Assembly (NCBI RefSeq): GCF_000247695.1 | Contig: NW_004624730.1 | Coordinates: forward strand, 33,396,524 to 33,460,523 | DNA length: 64,000 nucleotides | Origin: Heterocephalus glaber | Taxonomy: Eukaryota; Chordata; Mammalia; Rodentia; Bathyergidae | Direction: 5' to 3' | Part shown: one piece after another, positions 52,293 to 62,886 of the stretch | How the letters are laid out: every line of letters begins with the position of its first letter | How positions within the stretch are numbered: position 1 is the stretch's first letter | Made by a program: the position numbers and the translations under genes | Notes under the pieces: model-generated | Database searches by the model: none | Seen by the model: only the letters and a program-made list of their open reading frames with translations | Told to the model about the DNA's origin: nothing

Positions 52293-52883
52293 TTTCCCCT
52301 TTAATATCAATTTAATTTTGGTTCTTTTGCAGGTATCTTGTTTTTTCCATTTGGAAGCTTATGGAATTTTGCTTTATCCTTGGTATTAAAAATTTTCTCC
52401 AAGATGTATGAAGGTGTGTACATGTATTTTTTTTATTAATCTTGTTCAACATTATTTGGCTTCTTTGAATAAAGTTCCCAATCTTTCTTGAACTTAGGGA
52501 AATTTAAAAAATAATATATTTGAGCCTCCCCTTTATTAACTACTGGATATCCTAATAAATCTCTTTTGTTTACTGAAGACTTTTACTAGAATATTGATGG
52601 CCTCAGAATCAATAAAAGGCCAAGACACCTAGCTTAGTAAAAACAGAAACCAAGGCAACTATAAAGGTTAGACAGTAGTAGTGACAGCTATACACTTAGA
52701 GGAGAATTTCCAAAAAAACTACTCTACTGGCAGGCTTGTTTTTCCCAGGCTCTATTATAAAAATTAATACCACCATCTAGTGGCTCCTTCCTGTACTTAC
52801 GTCTGGTTATAGATTTCTTTTAATCAGTTCATTATCATCTGAAGTGTACCGTTTGTATATTCCTCAATTGATTGATTGGATTT
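52293..52883. other. No recognisable feature
   Basis: Intergenic DNA without clear repeat. Confidence 0.45.
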
Positions 52884-52985
52884 CTGAGACAGGGTCTCGA
52901 TATGTAGTCCAGGCTGACCTTGAACTTGCTGCAGTCCTTCTGCCTCATCTTCCCAAGTGCTTCCCAGCATTTGCCACCATGTCCT
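52884..52985 (-). mobile_element. B1 SINE
   Basis: TGAGACAGGGTCTCGATATG to CACCATGTCCTGCT, antisense. Confidence 0.75.
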
Positions 52986-53590
52986 GCTGAATTTTCAAAT
53001 TAGCTTTTTTAGTGTGGAAGGGAAGCAGGTTTATTGAGGTATATTATATAAAGTGAGCTCAGGTTTAAGACAGCAGATTGTAAAATTTCTCCTTTGAGAA
53101 AGAGCATGTAGTCAGTATTATAATAGTCCCTTGGTGAAGTTGGCCCAAATTGCTCTTTTCTAGCCATCTCAAACTTTTGGTATCTTGATTAAATTAAGCC
53201 TCTGTGAGCACTACTAGGAAGATTCATGTTTAAAAACAAGCTATTTGGTTATAAGTTGAGTCCTATACTTGTACAAGGTATGATCCAGAAACACTGTGTT
53301 TAAATTTAAATAATTTATTACAGTAAAAGACACACTGCCCTTAATGCCTCTTGAAATATTCCCCCCTGCCCATTTCAAATGCATCCCATCCTTCTTGGCA
53401 ATGTCTTTTACTGTAATACATTTTTAAAAAAATTTAAACACTTGGCATATTTTTGATCACCCTTTGTATATTATGCCTATTGACAGAATACTAAATTTAT
53501 GACCATTATATGAAGTTGCATGATTTTAACATATTGAAAACAGCTTAATTTCCTACATTTAAAATTTCTATATAAAGTGTTATCATTAAG
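52986..53590. other. No recognisable feature
   Basis: Contains a possible inverted pair: ACAGTAAAAGACA at 53322 and GTCTTTTACTGTAATACA at 53404. Confidence 0.4.
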
Positions 53591-53674
53591 GGCTAGGAGT
53601 GTAACTCAGTGGTAGAGAGCTTGTGTAGTGTGGGCCAGGCACTCAGTTTAATCCCCATTACTGAAAAAAAAAAA
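53591..53674 (+). mobile_element. Old ID-type SINE
   Basis: GGGCTAGGAGTGTAACTCAG to ATTACTG plus A-tail; GTTATCATTA flanks. Confidence 0.82.
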
Positions 53675-53697
53675 AGGGTTATCATTACTTGTACAAC

Positions 53698-53816
53698 AAT
53701 AGACTTGGGAAGTTGAGACAGGAGGACCCCCATGAGTTTGAGGCCAGCCTGTATTACATAGTGAGTTCAAGGCTGCCTGAATTGCATGATGAGACCCTGT
53801 CTCAAAAAAAAAAAAA
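53698..53816 (+). mobile_element. B1 SINE, 5'-truncated
   Basis: GACTTGGGAAGTTGAGACAG to an A-tail. Confidence 0.75.
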
Positions 53817-53934
53817 TGCATTCTAAATTTCAAAACCTGGACAGCTTCATTTTCTTCACATTTGCAATAAACTATTTTATAAATTCTCATGTGTAATTCT
53901 TATATTTCTTGTTTTTAATATTTGAACACCTCAA

Positions 53935-54060
53935 GAGCAATACTATTCACAATGATACAGAAGCAACCCAAATGTTCACTGACTGATGAATGGATATACA
54001 AAATGTGATATATATGTATTTATAAAATAGAAGATAATTCCACCTTTAAAAGGAAGGGAA
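53935..54060 (+). mobile_element. L1 3' fragment
   Basis: AGCAACCCAAATGTTCACTG followed by GAATGGATATACAAAATG, a standard L1 3' UTR phrase. It is followed by a B1-dID. Confidence 0.55.
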
Positions 54061-54062
54061 TT

Positions 54063-54241
54063 GCCAGGCCTGGTGGTGCACTCATATAATCCCAGCATTC
54101 TAGGAAGGTGAGGCAGGAGAACTGCAAATTCAAGCCCAGGCTGGCAACTGAATAATTTACTGAGACCCTGTCTCAAAAATAATAAAGTGCTGGGGGATGT
54201 AGCTCAGTGCAAAGGCCCTCGGTTTCTCAGTACTGCAAAAT
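54063..54241 (+). mobile_element. B1-dID composite SINE
   Basis: GCCAGGCCTGGTGGTGCACT, then GGGGGATGTAGCTCAGTGCA. Confidence 0.82.
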
Positions 54242-54291
54242 AATAATAATAATAATAATAACAACAACAACAACAATAGTAATAATAATAA
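54239..54291. repeat. (TAA)n/(CAA)n simple repeat
   Basis: Trinucleotide tail of the preceding SINE. Confidence 0.9.
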
Positions 54292-54378
54292 AGGTCTACA
54301 ATCTAGGACCATGTATTTCCCTCAACTGTCATGTCTCCTGTCTCATTCAATCTGAAAAGTTCCTGCCTTGACCTTCGT

Positions 54379-54419
54379 CATTATTATTATTACTATTACT
54401 ATTATTATTATTATTATTT
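54379..54419. repeat. (ATT)n simple repeat
   Basis: ATTATT units abutting the T-tail side of an antisense ID SINE. Confidence 0.9.
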
Positions 54420-54494
54420 GTAGTGGGGATTTGAGCACAGGCCTTCACACATGCTAGGTAGGTGCTCTACCATTAAATTACATGCCTAGCCTAA
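54420..54494 (-). mobile_element. Old ID-type SINE
   Basis: GTAGTGGGGATTTGAGCACA to CATGCCTAGCC, antisense. Confidence 0.7.
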
Positions 54495-54526
54495 CCTCTA
54501 CTTTTTTTTGGTTGGTGTTTTTGTTT

Positions 54527-54666
54527 TTTCTGAGACAGGGTCTGGCTATGCAGTTCAGATTGGCCTTGAACTCATTATGTAGCCCAGGCTGGCCTGCAAT
54601 TTATGGTGATCCTCCTGCCTCAGCCTCCTGAGTGCTGGGATTATAGGTGTGGACCACCACTCCTGG
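54527..54666 (-). mobile_element. B1 SINE with internal duplication
   Basis: TCTGAGACAGGGTCTGGCTA to CACCACTCCTGGTT, antisense. Confidence 0.85.
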
Positions 54667-54889
54667 TTTAACCTTCATATTTTAAACATTACTGTGGCTA
54701 TTTTCCAAGGATTGCATCACATTTCCATTTCCATTCCACCTGTTCTTCTAGAACCCTCCCTCTGAATCTCACATTTGCTTGTGATTCATTCAGTATACAG
54801 AAGGCAGGGAAGTGAATCTGTGTGACTTCTAAACTAGACTAGAAAAGCTTCTACCTGGTGTGCACTCTCTTACACACATATACTGCTGG

Positions 54890-55205
54890 GGAGTCCTGAG
54901 CTGACATATAAAGACATTCGGTTACTCTAAAGCAGCTGTGAAGCAGAGGCCACATGGAGGTCACATAGCTGTTCCAGTCCATCTGTTATATGTGAAAAAC
55001 CTTTTAGAATGATTCCTGCTCCTAGCCTTTTGAGGTACTCTGAGAGGCTAGTGGAGCTGGGCTTTGGACTGTACCAGCTGATGCAACAGGGCAGAGAAAA
55101 GCTGCCTCTGCTGAACTCTGTCCAAATTGCAGCAAATAGTTTTGTTGTCTTAAGCCACCTGGTTTAGGAGTGTTTGTTACATAGCAATAGATAACTGGAA
55201 AAATG
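54890..55205 (+). mobile_element. MLT1-like LTR 3' end
   Basis: It ends with a TCTTAAGCCACCTGG and TTTGTTACATAGCAATAG order typical of MLT1 LTR ends. The 5' part is not clear. Confidence 0.35.
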
Positions 55206-55845
55206 ACAGGCCAATTATTTGTGGAATGTGTCTCCTTTTGGGTCTGTCAGATGTTCACTCATGATTAAGATTCAAGTTAATGCATTTTAGGCAGACTGCC
55301 ACTAAAGTAACCTTGTGCTCGTCTTGCTCTAGGTGACACATGATGTTGGTTGATCCCCCTACTGGTGATGTTAAGTTTGATTTGAGTAAAGAGGTATCTT
55401 CAAGTGCCTCTACTGTACAATTACTCTTTCTCCTTGTGTAATTGGTAATTGTTTTTATGGGAAACACTCTGAGACAATGTAAATACAACCTGTTCCTCAT
55501 CCACCTCAAACCCACGGATTTTATCTTCCACTGATGTTTCTTGCCTGGATTTATTATTTTTATGATGGTTGCAAAATAATGAGTCTCTAATTCCATTATT
55601 CTTTTTGGCTTTATTACCATTCCATTACAAAAGAAAATTTTCTCTTCTTTTAATCACTTATTTATTTATATGGGTATAGGCTTATGAATTCCCACTTGAT
55701 TCAGTGGCTATGTTTACTATTACTGTTTATTTTGATATATCGTCTCAGATTTGGCCAGTAAAATCTCTTTCTAACTGGCTTCTGTATCCTTCTGACATGT
55801 CCCTATCATTCTCTGTCTGATTTTTATTTTTAAATTAAAAAAATT
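55206..55845. other. No recognisable feature
   Basis: A 121-codon minus-strand frame (55255-55620) lies here, but no homology is recognised and codon content looks random. Confidence 0.4.
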
Positions 55846-55925
55846 TTTTTTCAGTACCAGAGATCAAACTCAGGACATTTCATTTGCTAGGCAGGTGTGG
55901 TGCCACTGAGCTACACACCGAGCCC
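55846..55925 (-). mobile_element. ID-type SINE
   Basis: CAGTACCAGAGATCAAACTC to CACCGAGCCC, antisense; CCCTATCATTCT on both sides. Confidence 0.82.
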
Positions 55926-56035
55926 TTCCCTATCATTCTTTGAGGACTTCCTTAGTTTCTGGTACAAAAAAATCTTCCCAGTCACCTGTTGCTGCCCTCA
56001 TCCTGAAATCAGCCATTTTTCCAAGAAGCTCTGGT

Positions 56036-56118
56036 TTTTCTTTTTGAACCGGGGATTGAACTCGGGTCCTTGCGCTTGTGCAGAAGGTGGCGAAACCACT
56101 GAGCTAAATCCCCGGCCC
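56036..56118 (-). mobile_element. ID-type SINE, young subfamily
   Basis: GAACCGGGGATTGAACTCGG to CCCCGGCCC, antisense; AAGCTCTGGTTTTT flanks. Confidence 0.92.
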
Positions 56119-56342
56119 AAGCTCTGGTTTTTTCTATTGGAAAATGGTATTTAGAAACCAGTATCTGGGTGCTAGATTTGCTATGGAGATGACACAGTAC
56201 TGCTTCTAGGGCCTCTCTATGGACAGAGACAGGTAAAGACAAAAATACAGCAGAAGGCAGTGAATAATAAAGGGGAAAGGATTATGAAACAATGAAAGAT
56301 AAAAAGACATCTAACCTACGACTTCAGGGTTGTGGGAATGGG

Positions 56343-56486
56343 CTGCCAGGCGTGGTGGTGCCCACCTGTAATTCCAGCACTTGGAAGGCTGAGGCAGGAG
56401 GATTGCTGTGAATTCAAGGCCAGCCTGGGCTACCAGCCTGAACTACATAGTGAGATGCTGTCACAAACAAACAAACACACAACAGC
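56343..56486 (+). mobile_element. B1 SINE
   Basis: GCCAGGCGTGGTGGTGCCCA to a CAAACAAA tail; GTTGTGGGAATGG flanks. Confidence 0.88.
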
Positions 56487-56795
56487 AAAGAAACATAGTT
56501 GTGGGAATGGAAACAGAAATATTCCAAATAGAAGATATTTATGTGCAAAAGGTCTGAGTCAAGAAAGAACATGTCATGTTTAAGGAAGGAAGCAGTTTAA
56601 TACAACTAGAGAGTGAACTGAGGGCAGTAGTAAGAGAGGAGGCTGCAAGGTAAACAGGGGATAGCCAAATTTCTAAAAATCTAGTAAGCAGTATCAGAAG
56701 TTTGAGTACATCCTAGGAGAAATGGGAAGTCATTAAAAAGACTCTTAGCAAAGGATACATGATCAAATTTGTATTGTAGAAGTTATGTTCAATTA

Positions 56796-56884
56796 GGGCC
56801 GGGGATTTAGCTCAGTGGTTTCGCTGCCTGCTGCGCAAGCGCAAGGACCCGAGTTCAATCCCTGGTACCAAACAAACAAACAAA
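56796..56884 (+). mobile_element. ID-type SINE, young subfamily
   Basis: GGGCCGGGGATTTAGCTCAG, GCTGCGCAAGCGCAAGG, GGTACC plus a CAAA-rich tail. Confidence 0.93.
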
Positions 56885-57077
56885 AAACTTACATACCACC
56901 CTAAAGGAATTCTGAAAAACTGTGTGCTTCCTTTCCACATTTTAAGTTGACATCTAATACTTTTGTAAGTTTAAAGGTTTTTTTGGTTAATAAGAATTGC
57001 AGTAAACATTTTGAAAGATGAAATAGGAAGACCATGAGCTATATCTGAAGAAAATATTTTATGACCTAATACATTTT

Positions 57078-57159
57078 TGGGGGGTGTACCGGGGATTGAA
57101 CTTGGGACTTTTTGGCTGGGAGGCAGACAGCAGATCCATTGAGCTAAATCCCCCGCCCA
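57078..57159 (-). mobile_element. ID-type SINE
   Basis: GTACCGGGGATTGAACTTGG to CCCCCGCCC, antisense; AATACATTTTTG repeats on both sides. Confidence 0.85.
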
Positions 57160-57173
57160 ATTCAATACATTTT

Positions 57174-57272
57174 TGAGGAGACAGGGTCCCACTATGCATT
57201 CCATGCTGGCCTTGAATTCTGCCTCATCTCTTCAAGTGCTGGGATTATGATTGTGTGTCACTATTCCTGGCT
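57174..57272 (-). mobile_element. B1 SINE
   Basis: GAGGAGACAGGGTCCCACTA to ACTATTCCTGGCTTG, antisense. Confidence 0.75.
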
Positions 57273-57376
57273 TGACACGACACAAACCTGAAAAGCTATG
57301 TAAAGCTTCTCTTTGTGGGTCTTATCAATGTATTTTAAAAGATGAGACAGTCTCAGAAACCAAAAAATTACTTTTC

Positions 57377-57436
57377 TTTGTGTGGTACTGTGGATTGAAC
57401 CCAGTGCTTTTACACTGAGCTATATCCCCAACCCAT
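57377..57436 (-). mobile_element. Shortened (dID-like) ID SINE
   Basis: GTGTGGTACTGTGGATTGAA to CCCCAACCC, antisense. Confidence 0.65.
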
Positions 57437-57604
57437 GAAAATTTTTTTTTTTCAAATTCATCTCTCTTAATAGTTTCAAAATCCCCTCTCTTAATAATTA
57501 GTAGAACAGAACAAGTGAGAAGTAAAATCAGCAAGACTAGTCTTGGACAACACTATCAACTAACTTGATCTACATGAGATTTACAGAACATTTCACACAA
57601 CAGC

Positions 57605-57798
57605 ATAACTGGGTCTTACAATGGATTGGGTCTTACTAGATTGCCCAGATTAAGCTCAAACTTGCAATTCTTCTGCCTCTGCCTCCCAGAGCACTGGAAT
57701 TACAGGCATGCATCACCATGACTAGCAATATTTTTTAAGACAAGATCTTGCTAAATTGCCCAGGTTGAGCTAGAACTTGTGATCCTCCTGTCTCTCCC
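57605..57798 (-). mobile_element. Two adjoining B1 SINEs
   Basis: Antisense B1 ending near 57724, followed by a second partial one from AAGACAAGATCTTGC to CTCCTGTCTCTCCC. Confidence 0.65.
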
Positions 57799-57828
57799 TC
57801 ATTTAAAACTACCTTTTAAAAGTAAAGC

Positions 57829-57957
57829 AAGCTGGGTATGGTAGTGCATGCATGTAATCCCAGCACTCAGGAGGCTGAGGGAGGAAAATTGTCATGAGTT
57901 CAAGGTCAGCCTAAACTACATAGCAGAGATCCTGTCTTCAAAATTAATGCACATACA
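57829..57957 (+). mobile_element. B1 SINE
   Basis: AGCTGGGTATGGTAGTGCAT to GATCCTGTCTTCAAAA. Confidence 0.82.
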
Positions 57958-58861
57958 TACATGCATAAATATAAAGTAACAGCACTGTGCTAGGTACAGA
58001 CGTACCAATGAGACTCTCTACATTTCTCTGACTGCCAGCCTGATCACCACCAACCTTTTTGTAACTTGGTACATTTTGATGTTTGAGAATAAAACCTACA
58101 AAATGGTGAAGTAAAACTGCGATATGCTCTGGACCCTTCCTTGTCCTTTCTCTCCTTTCCCTTTGTTCTGTGTAAAACAGCCCAAATCCTAACTTATCCT
58201 GCCTGCATAGACTACATCGAAGTGTGGCTCATGGAAAGATTTCTAGACTCCACTCAGAGGAGGCTTTAGGACCAAGGAAGGGAAAATTATCCCCCCAAAG
58301 TCCTAAAGATGAAAAGTCCGGATAGGGAACATGAGGTGGTGGCCATCTGTTTTGGGGTCTGAGGGCTGATCCTCCAAATTATCCTACTCCTCCTTTGCTC
58401 ATTTCCCCGGGGCACCTCTACTGCCTAAGTGGCCTGGACCGGAAGTGTACAATCTCAGTTTGGGTGGGAAGTTAGAATGCCTATGGTCTTCATTAGCTGT
58501 GAAGCCCTAGCCAAATTCTCAGTTTCTCCCTCTGAAAGACAACATAGATCCTAACCTAGTAATTATTTTTTTAAAGCATTTGCCAGATACTAAGGATAAA
58601 ATAAAAAGACTGCCCTAAAGAGTTACCAAACAAACAAATAGGTAATTTAACATAATTTATGAAAGAATTTTTGGAGCAGCATGTGGGGAAACAGATTGTA
58701 TTACTATGTCTTTATAAGGGGATTACAGAGTTGAAAATACCCAAAAGTGTTCACAAACTTTGCAAAGTGTGACCTATCAGTCAAGTGAGCCCATGCCAGC
58801 ACCTATTCGAGTTGAGGCCAATTTAGTATGAATCTGAGCCACTGTCTTTCAACAATTTATT
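57958..58861. other. No recognisable feature
   Basis: Intergenic DNA. GC rises modestly near 58.3-58.5 kb and an ACCGGAAGT ETS-like motif occurs there; no gene is seen. Confidence 0.45.
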
Positions 58862-58925
58862 GAAGCTACTGGGGGCGGGTTCCATCGTGTAATGGTTAGC
58901 ACTCTGGACTCCGAAGCTACTGGGG
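58862..58925 (+). mobile_element. Tailless retropseudogene of the tRNA-Gln 5' half
   Basis: Bases 58878-58911 match the first half of tRNA-Gln (GGTTCCAT, then GTGTAATGGTTAGCACTCTG, then GACTC), stopping in the anticodon loop. There is no A-tail. The 13-bp direct repeat GAAGCTACTGGGG flanks the insert (58862-58874 and 58913-58925). The 3 bases GCG sit between the left repeat and the tRNA start. Confidence 0.85.
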
Positions 58926-59139
58926 AGATAATCCAGGAGAAAGATTCAGAGAGAAGAGAGATATGTGGAGAGATAAGAAATATGGAAAAAAGAGAAAATT
59001 AAATACGTAAATACATACATACATACCATGCTTCTAGGTAACCCTGGAAAGAAGAAATCAAAAGGTAACTCAGACATTAGTTTGAACTGAAAATGAAAAG
59101 ACAATATATCAGAATCTATGGGGTGTTGCTAAAGCAGTA

Positions 59140-59290
59140 CATAGAGGGAAATTATGGCAAAAAAATAGAACAGAGACTATTATCAGAGAAGTCCAAGTGA
59201 ATAAAGGTGAGAGCAGGGGGTAATAGGGAGGATGGATATGATAAAAATGTTATATGTATATATATTGAAATTCAATATTTTGTAAAATTA
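59140..59290 (+). mobile_element. L1-like 3' fragment
   Basis: GAGCAGGGGGTAATAGGGAG followed by a TATATATTGA-type end, resembling the close of the L1 3' ends in this window. Confidence 0.35.
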
Positions 59291-59356
59291 AAAAGCACTA
59301 ATATTTTCTAAATCATAACAGAATATTACGAACAACCTTATGCCTATGAATTTAAC

Positions 59357-59452
59357 TTTTTTTTTTTTTTGGTTCCGGGGATCGAACTCGGTCCTTGTGC
59401 TTGTGAGGCAGGCAGCAGGCGGCAGAACCACTGAGCTACATCCCCAGCCAAA
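59357..59452 (-). mobile_element. ID-type SINE, inner unit of a pair
   Basis: Antisense GGTTCCGGGGATCGAACTCG to CCCCAGCC. It shares an outer target duplication with the next element. Confidence 0.9.
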
Positions 59453-59461
59453 TAAAGTGTT

Positions 59462-59546
59462 TTCTTTTTTTTGGTACTGGGGATCAAACTCCGGACCTTG
59501 CTCTTGTGAGGCAGTCGCCGGAACCACTGAGCTAAATCCCCGGCCC
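59462..59546 (-). mobile_element. ID-type SINE, second unit of a pair
   Basis: Antisense GGTACTGGGGATCAAACTCC to CCCCGGCCC. TGAATTTAAC lies at 59347-59356 and 59547-59556, outside both units. Confidence 0.9.
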
Positions 59547-59642
59547 TGAATTTAACATCTTAAGTGAAACAAACAAATTCTTTCAAAGACATATTCCCAA
59601 AGCTCACTCAAGAAAGACATGTAACACAAATAGCCCCATGTC

Positions 59643-59731
59643 CTTTTTTTCTATTCTGGTGCTAGAGATTAAACCCAGGGCCTCACAAATTCTAGGCAAG
59701 CGCTCTACCACTAAGCCGTATTTCCAGCCCC
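59643..59731 (-). mobile_element. Old ID-type SINE
   Basis: GGTGCTAGAGATTAAACCCA to TTTCCAGCCC, antisense; CCATGTCC flanks. Confidence 0.8.
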
Positions 59732-59860
59732 CATGTCCATAGATTGATTGATTGATAGCTTTACTGAAGATTTGGGCCTGTGCATGCCCATGATGCAAGC
59801 CACAATTAACATTCATTTGGCACAAAAATATATTCCATTTCAACAGATTAGAAAAAAACT

Positions 59861-59960
59861 AGGGCCAGAGATTTAGCTCAGTGGTTTCGTCGCCTGCTGC
59901 GCAAGCGCAAGGACCCGAGTTTGAGCCCCGGTACCAAAGAAAAAGAAAAGAAAAGAAAAA
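59861..59960 (+). mobile_element. ID-type SINE, young subfamily
   Basis: GGGCCAGAGATTTAGCTCAG to CCCCGGTACC plus an A/G-rich tail. Confidence 0.92.
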
Positions 59961-60020
59961 AAACGAAACCAGAATCCGATTGCTTCTCAGTACCACCTGC
60001 ACCCCCCATGTTCACGTTTA

Positions 60021-60107
60021 TCTTTTTTTTTTTTTGGTACCGGGGATCGAACTCAGATCCTTGAGCTTGCGAAGCAGGCAGCGGAACCACTGAGCTAAAT
60101 CCCCGGC
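60021..60107 (-). mobile_element. ID-type SINE
   Basis: GGTACCGGGGATCGAACTCA to CCCCGGCC, antisense, facing the SINE at 59861. Confidence 0.92.
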
Positions 60108-60238
60108 CATTCCATGTCCATTTTAAAAACTAAAATTTATAGTTAAAAACCTTATCATAAAGAAAACTCTAGGCCTTGATGGCTTCATTGGTGAATTCTA
60201 CTAAACTTTTAAGAGGGAATTACAAATCAATTCTTTTA

Positions 60239-60322
60239 TTTATTTTTGGTACCGGGGATCGAACTCCGGTCTTTTTGCTTGCAAGGCAGGAGGCAGAACC
60301 ACTGAGCTAAATCTCCAGCCCC
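60239..60322 (-). mobile_element. ID-type SINE
   Basis: GGTACCGGGGATCGAACTCC to CTCCAGCCCC, antisense; AAATCAATTCTTTTA and AAATCAGTTCTTTTA flanks. Confidence 0.92.
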
Positions 60323-60989
60323 AAAATCAGTTCTTTTAGAAATAACAACCTAACTATACAAACTCTCAATTTGTTATTTGAGGGCAGCATTAGCCTGATA
60401 CTAAAATCAGGGAAAGACACTACAAGAAAACTAAAACATTCCTCTTGAACACAGTTGCAAAAATTAAAAACCAAACTTTTAGTTAATTGAATTTTAGCAA
60501 AAGAAAAAAAGGAAAACACTCCATGTTTTCTTGAAGTTTATCCCAAGACTGCAGGACTGGCCTAACAGTCAAAGATCAGTGTAATTCGTCATGTTAACAA
60601 ACTTAATGAAGAAAACCTATATAGTCATCTCAAGAGCCATAAAAAACAAAAGGACTGGACAACATCTATTATTGATTAAAAACTCGCAGCAAGATAGGGA
60701 TAGAAAGGAACTTCCTGAACCTGCTAAAGGGTTTCTATTGGAAATTCATTCTTAAAATTTTATTGTCTTTGAGAAATCTGTAACTTGTTAGTGAAAACTA
60801 AATGTTTTCCACATAATATCATGGTGCCAATGAGACTGGGCACAAAAAATTAAGAGAGAAGTTTTGTTAGGATTTATTGAGTTTTGGGCCCAACATCGTT
60901 ACATTGCCCTAATCTTGCACTATTTGACCTAGCAGAATTTCTATTTCACCCTGATCTTGTTCATTTGAGGACAGGAAGCCTGTAGAACA
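60323..60989. other. No recognisable feature
   Basis: Diverged sequence, possibly old L1, but not firmly assignable. Confidence 0.4.
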
Positions 60990-61430
60990 TAGGCTGCTGT
61001 TCAGGTGGGCTGGCTAAAACTGGGTGGATCTAAGATGGCTGCCAGAATGACTGCCAGACAACCTCTAACTCCATTATAATTCATCTGCATGCTAACTGCC
61101 ACACTAGTGTCAAAACAGTTGACAAACTGCATAACAATGACCAGAAGAAACAACAGAACAGAAAAAGGTAGAACCAGGTTTCCCATAAAATATGTTCTCA
61201 TTCCCAGAAAACCCATGAATATTCCTCCAATCTGAGCCTATCCTCCTACCCCCCATTTCTTTTAAACTATAATTATAACCTCCACATCCTAATGTGCTGA
61301 GAAGTTGATTTGTGCGTTCATCTCCCCTACTGTTGGCCAAGAAGAAAAGCCTCCTCTAATGCTCAGTTGGTGTTGGATCTTGTTGGTTCCACAATTCTGA
61401 GAGGGAAGAAGGACTCAGTTTGGGGTAACA
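60990..61430 (+). mobile_element. Class I LTR-like sequence
   Basis: It contains AAGATGGCTGCCAGAATGAC and CATGCTAACTGCCACAC, then GTTGGTGTTGGATCTTGTTG and TTCCACAATTCTGAGAG. This is an LTR-like U3 to U5 order. Ends and duplication are not found. Confidence 0.35.
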
Positions 61431-61550
61431 ACATGGCATTGGATATCTTTCTGGGGATATAAACAGTTATATGGATCTGGAGCTCAGAAAAGAGATGTCA
61501 GGATAGTCAGGATATAGAGCCTCTTAGGAGTATTTTTGTTTGTTCTTTGT

Positions 61551-61693
61551 TTTTTTGAGACAAAGTCTCTATATGTAATTCAGGCTGGCCTTGAACTCAC
61601 TGTGTAGCCCAGCCTGGCCTTGAACTCAAGGTGATGCCCCGCCTCAGCTTCTGGAGGGCTGGCATTATAGGTGTGCAGCACCACACCTGGCTA
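61551..61693 (-). mobile_element. B1 SINE with internal duplication
   Basis: TTTTTGAGACAAAGTCTCTA to CACCACACCTGGCTA, antisense. Confidence 0.85.
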
Positions 61694-61719
61694 GGGTATT
61701 TTTAAAACCATATATATAC

Positions 61720-61801
61720 TTTTTTTTGGTACCGGGGATTGAACTTGGGACCTTGCACTTGCGCGGCAGGTGCCGGAACCACTGAGCTAAATCCCTGGCC
61801 C
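61720..61801 (-). mobile_element. ID-type SINE
   Basis: GGTACCGGGGATTGAACTTG to CCTGGCCC, antisense; ATATACTTTTTTTT-like flanks. Confidence 0.92.
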
Positions 61802-61808
61802 TATACTT

Positions 61809-61957
61809 TTTTTTTGAGGCAGGGTCTTACTACACAGTTCAGGCTTGAGGACTTGAACTCACTATGCAGCCCAAGCTGGCCCTGTGAACTTGCAGTGATC
61901 CTCCTGCCTCAGCCTTCTGAGTGCTAGGATTACAGGCATACACCACCACATCTGGCT
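61809..61957 (-). mobile_element. B1 SINE with internal duplication
   Basis: TTTTTGAGGCAGGGTCTTAC to CACCACATCTGGCT, antisense. Confidence 0.85.
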
Positions 61958-62227
61958 TTAAGTATATATTTTTTAACAAGTGCATAAGGGAAACATAAGT
62001 AGAAAGTAAAAATGAGAAAACGGTTAGGAATGCAAACACTGGAGAAACCTAACATTGAAAACTAGGAATGATAGATATGTAAAGAGCAAGAAAAGGCAAT
62101 CAAAAGCCGTAGAGATAAAAAGATGCCACTATACAGCAGAGATGTAGGGAAATACACTTTCAAGATAGGGGAAGGGGTCAATAGAGTCAGAAGTTGAAGA
62201 CTTCAATACAAGGCTCTTAAGCTACAT

Positions 62228-62313
62228 TTTTTTCCCAGTACTGCTGCGGATTGAACCCAGGGCCTTGCACATACTAGGCAAATACTCCAACGCTGAGCTA
62301 CATTTCCCCAACC
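62228..62313 (-). mobile_element. Old ID-type SINE
   Basis: CAGTACTGCTGCGGATTGAA to TTTCCCCAACC, antisense. Confidence 0.75.
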
Positions 62314-62717
62314 TGTAAGGATCCTAGTACATGCTAAAATTCTTAATCATAAACACAAATGACCACTAGAACATATTTAAGCTAGCTATTCTGTAGTATA
62401 GTCGAAATTTAGCCAATCCTTGATGCCGATACATCACAACACATTTTATTTCATTAGGAATGGATGTGTATGCAAGTTCAGGCTCTCCTATTGGTTACTT
62501 CACTATTCTCTGGATTGTTCAGACAGACCTACCAAGATGAGCCAGTATCCATGGCTTTAGAAAGTTCAAACATGCATTTTTCAGTTCAAAGAAAGGTAAG
62601 GAAAGTATTCAGAGTCCAAAGCCCACTAGGGTTTTGAGCTTTTTGTTCTGGTAAATATTTTACTAACAAATTGCTTAACCTTCCCCAGATTGGGAAGGCT
62701 TTAAATTCTATAGTGAA
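62314..62717. other. No recognisable feature
   Basis: Intergenic DNA without clear repeat. Confidence 0.5.
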
Positions 62718-62886
62718 GCCAGGCACTGTGACTCTTGCCTATAACCTCAGCTTTCTAAGAGGCTGAGGCAGGTGTATTGCAAGTTCCAGCTCAGTCTGGG
62801 CAACTTAGAGTTATGAAAACATAAAAACGGGACTCGTGATGTAGTTCAGTACTAACTAGGTTCAAACCTTGACCCTGCCAAAAAAC
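62718..62886 (+). mobile_element. B1-dID composite SINE
   Basis: GCCAGGCACTGTGACTCTTG, then ACTCGTGATGTAGTTCAGTA tail. Confidence 0.75.

Noticed and set aside
55255..55620. 121-codon minus-strand open frame
   Set aside because: No recognisable domain, no splice or promoter context; consistent with chance in AT-rich DNA.
58876..58912. A functional tRNA-Gln gene
   Set aside because: Only the 5' half is present: no anticodon stem closure, T-arm or acceptor partner.
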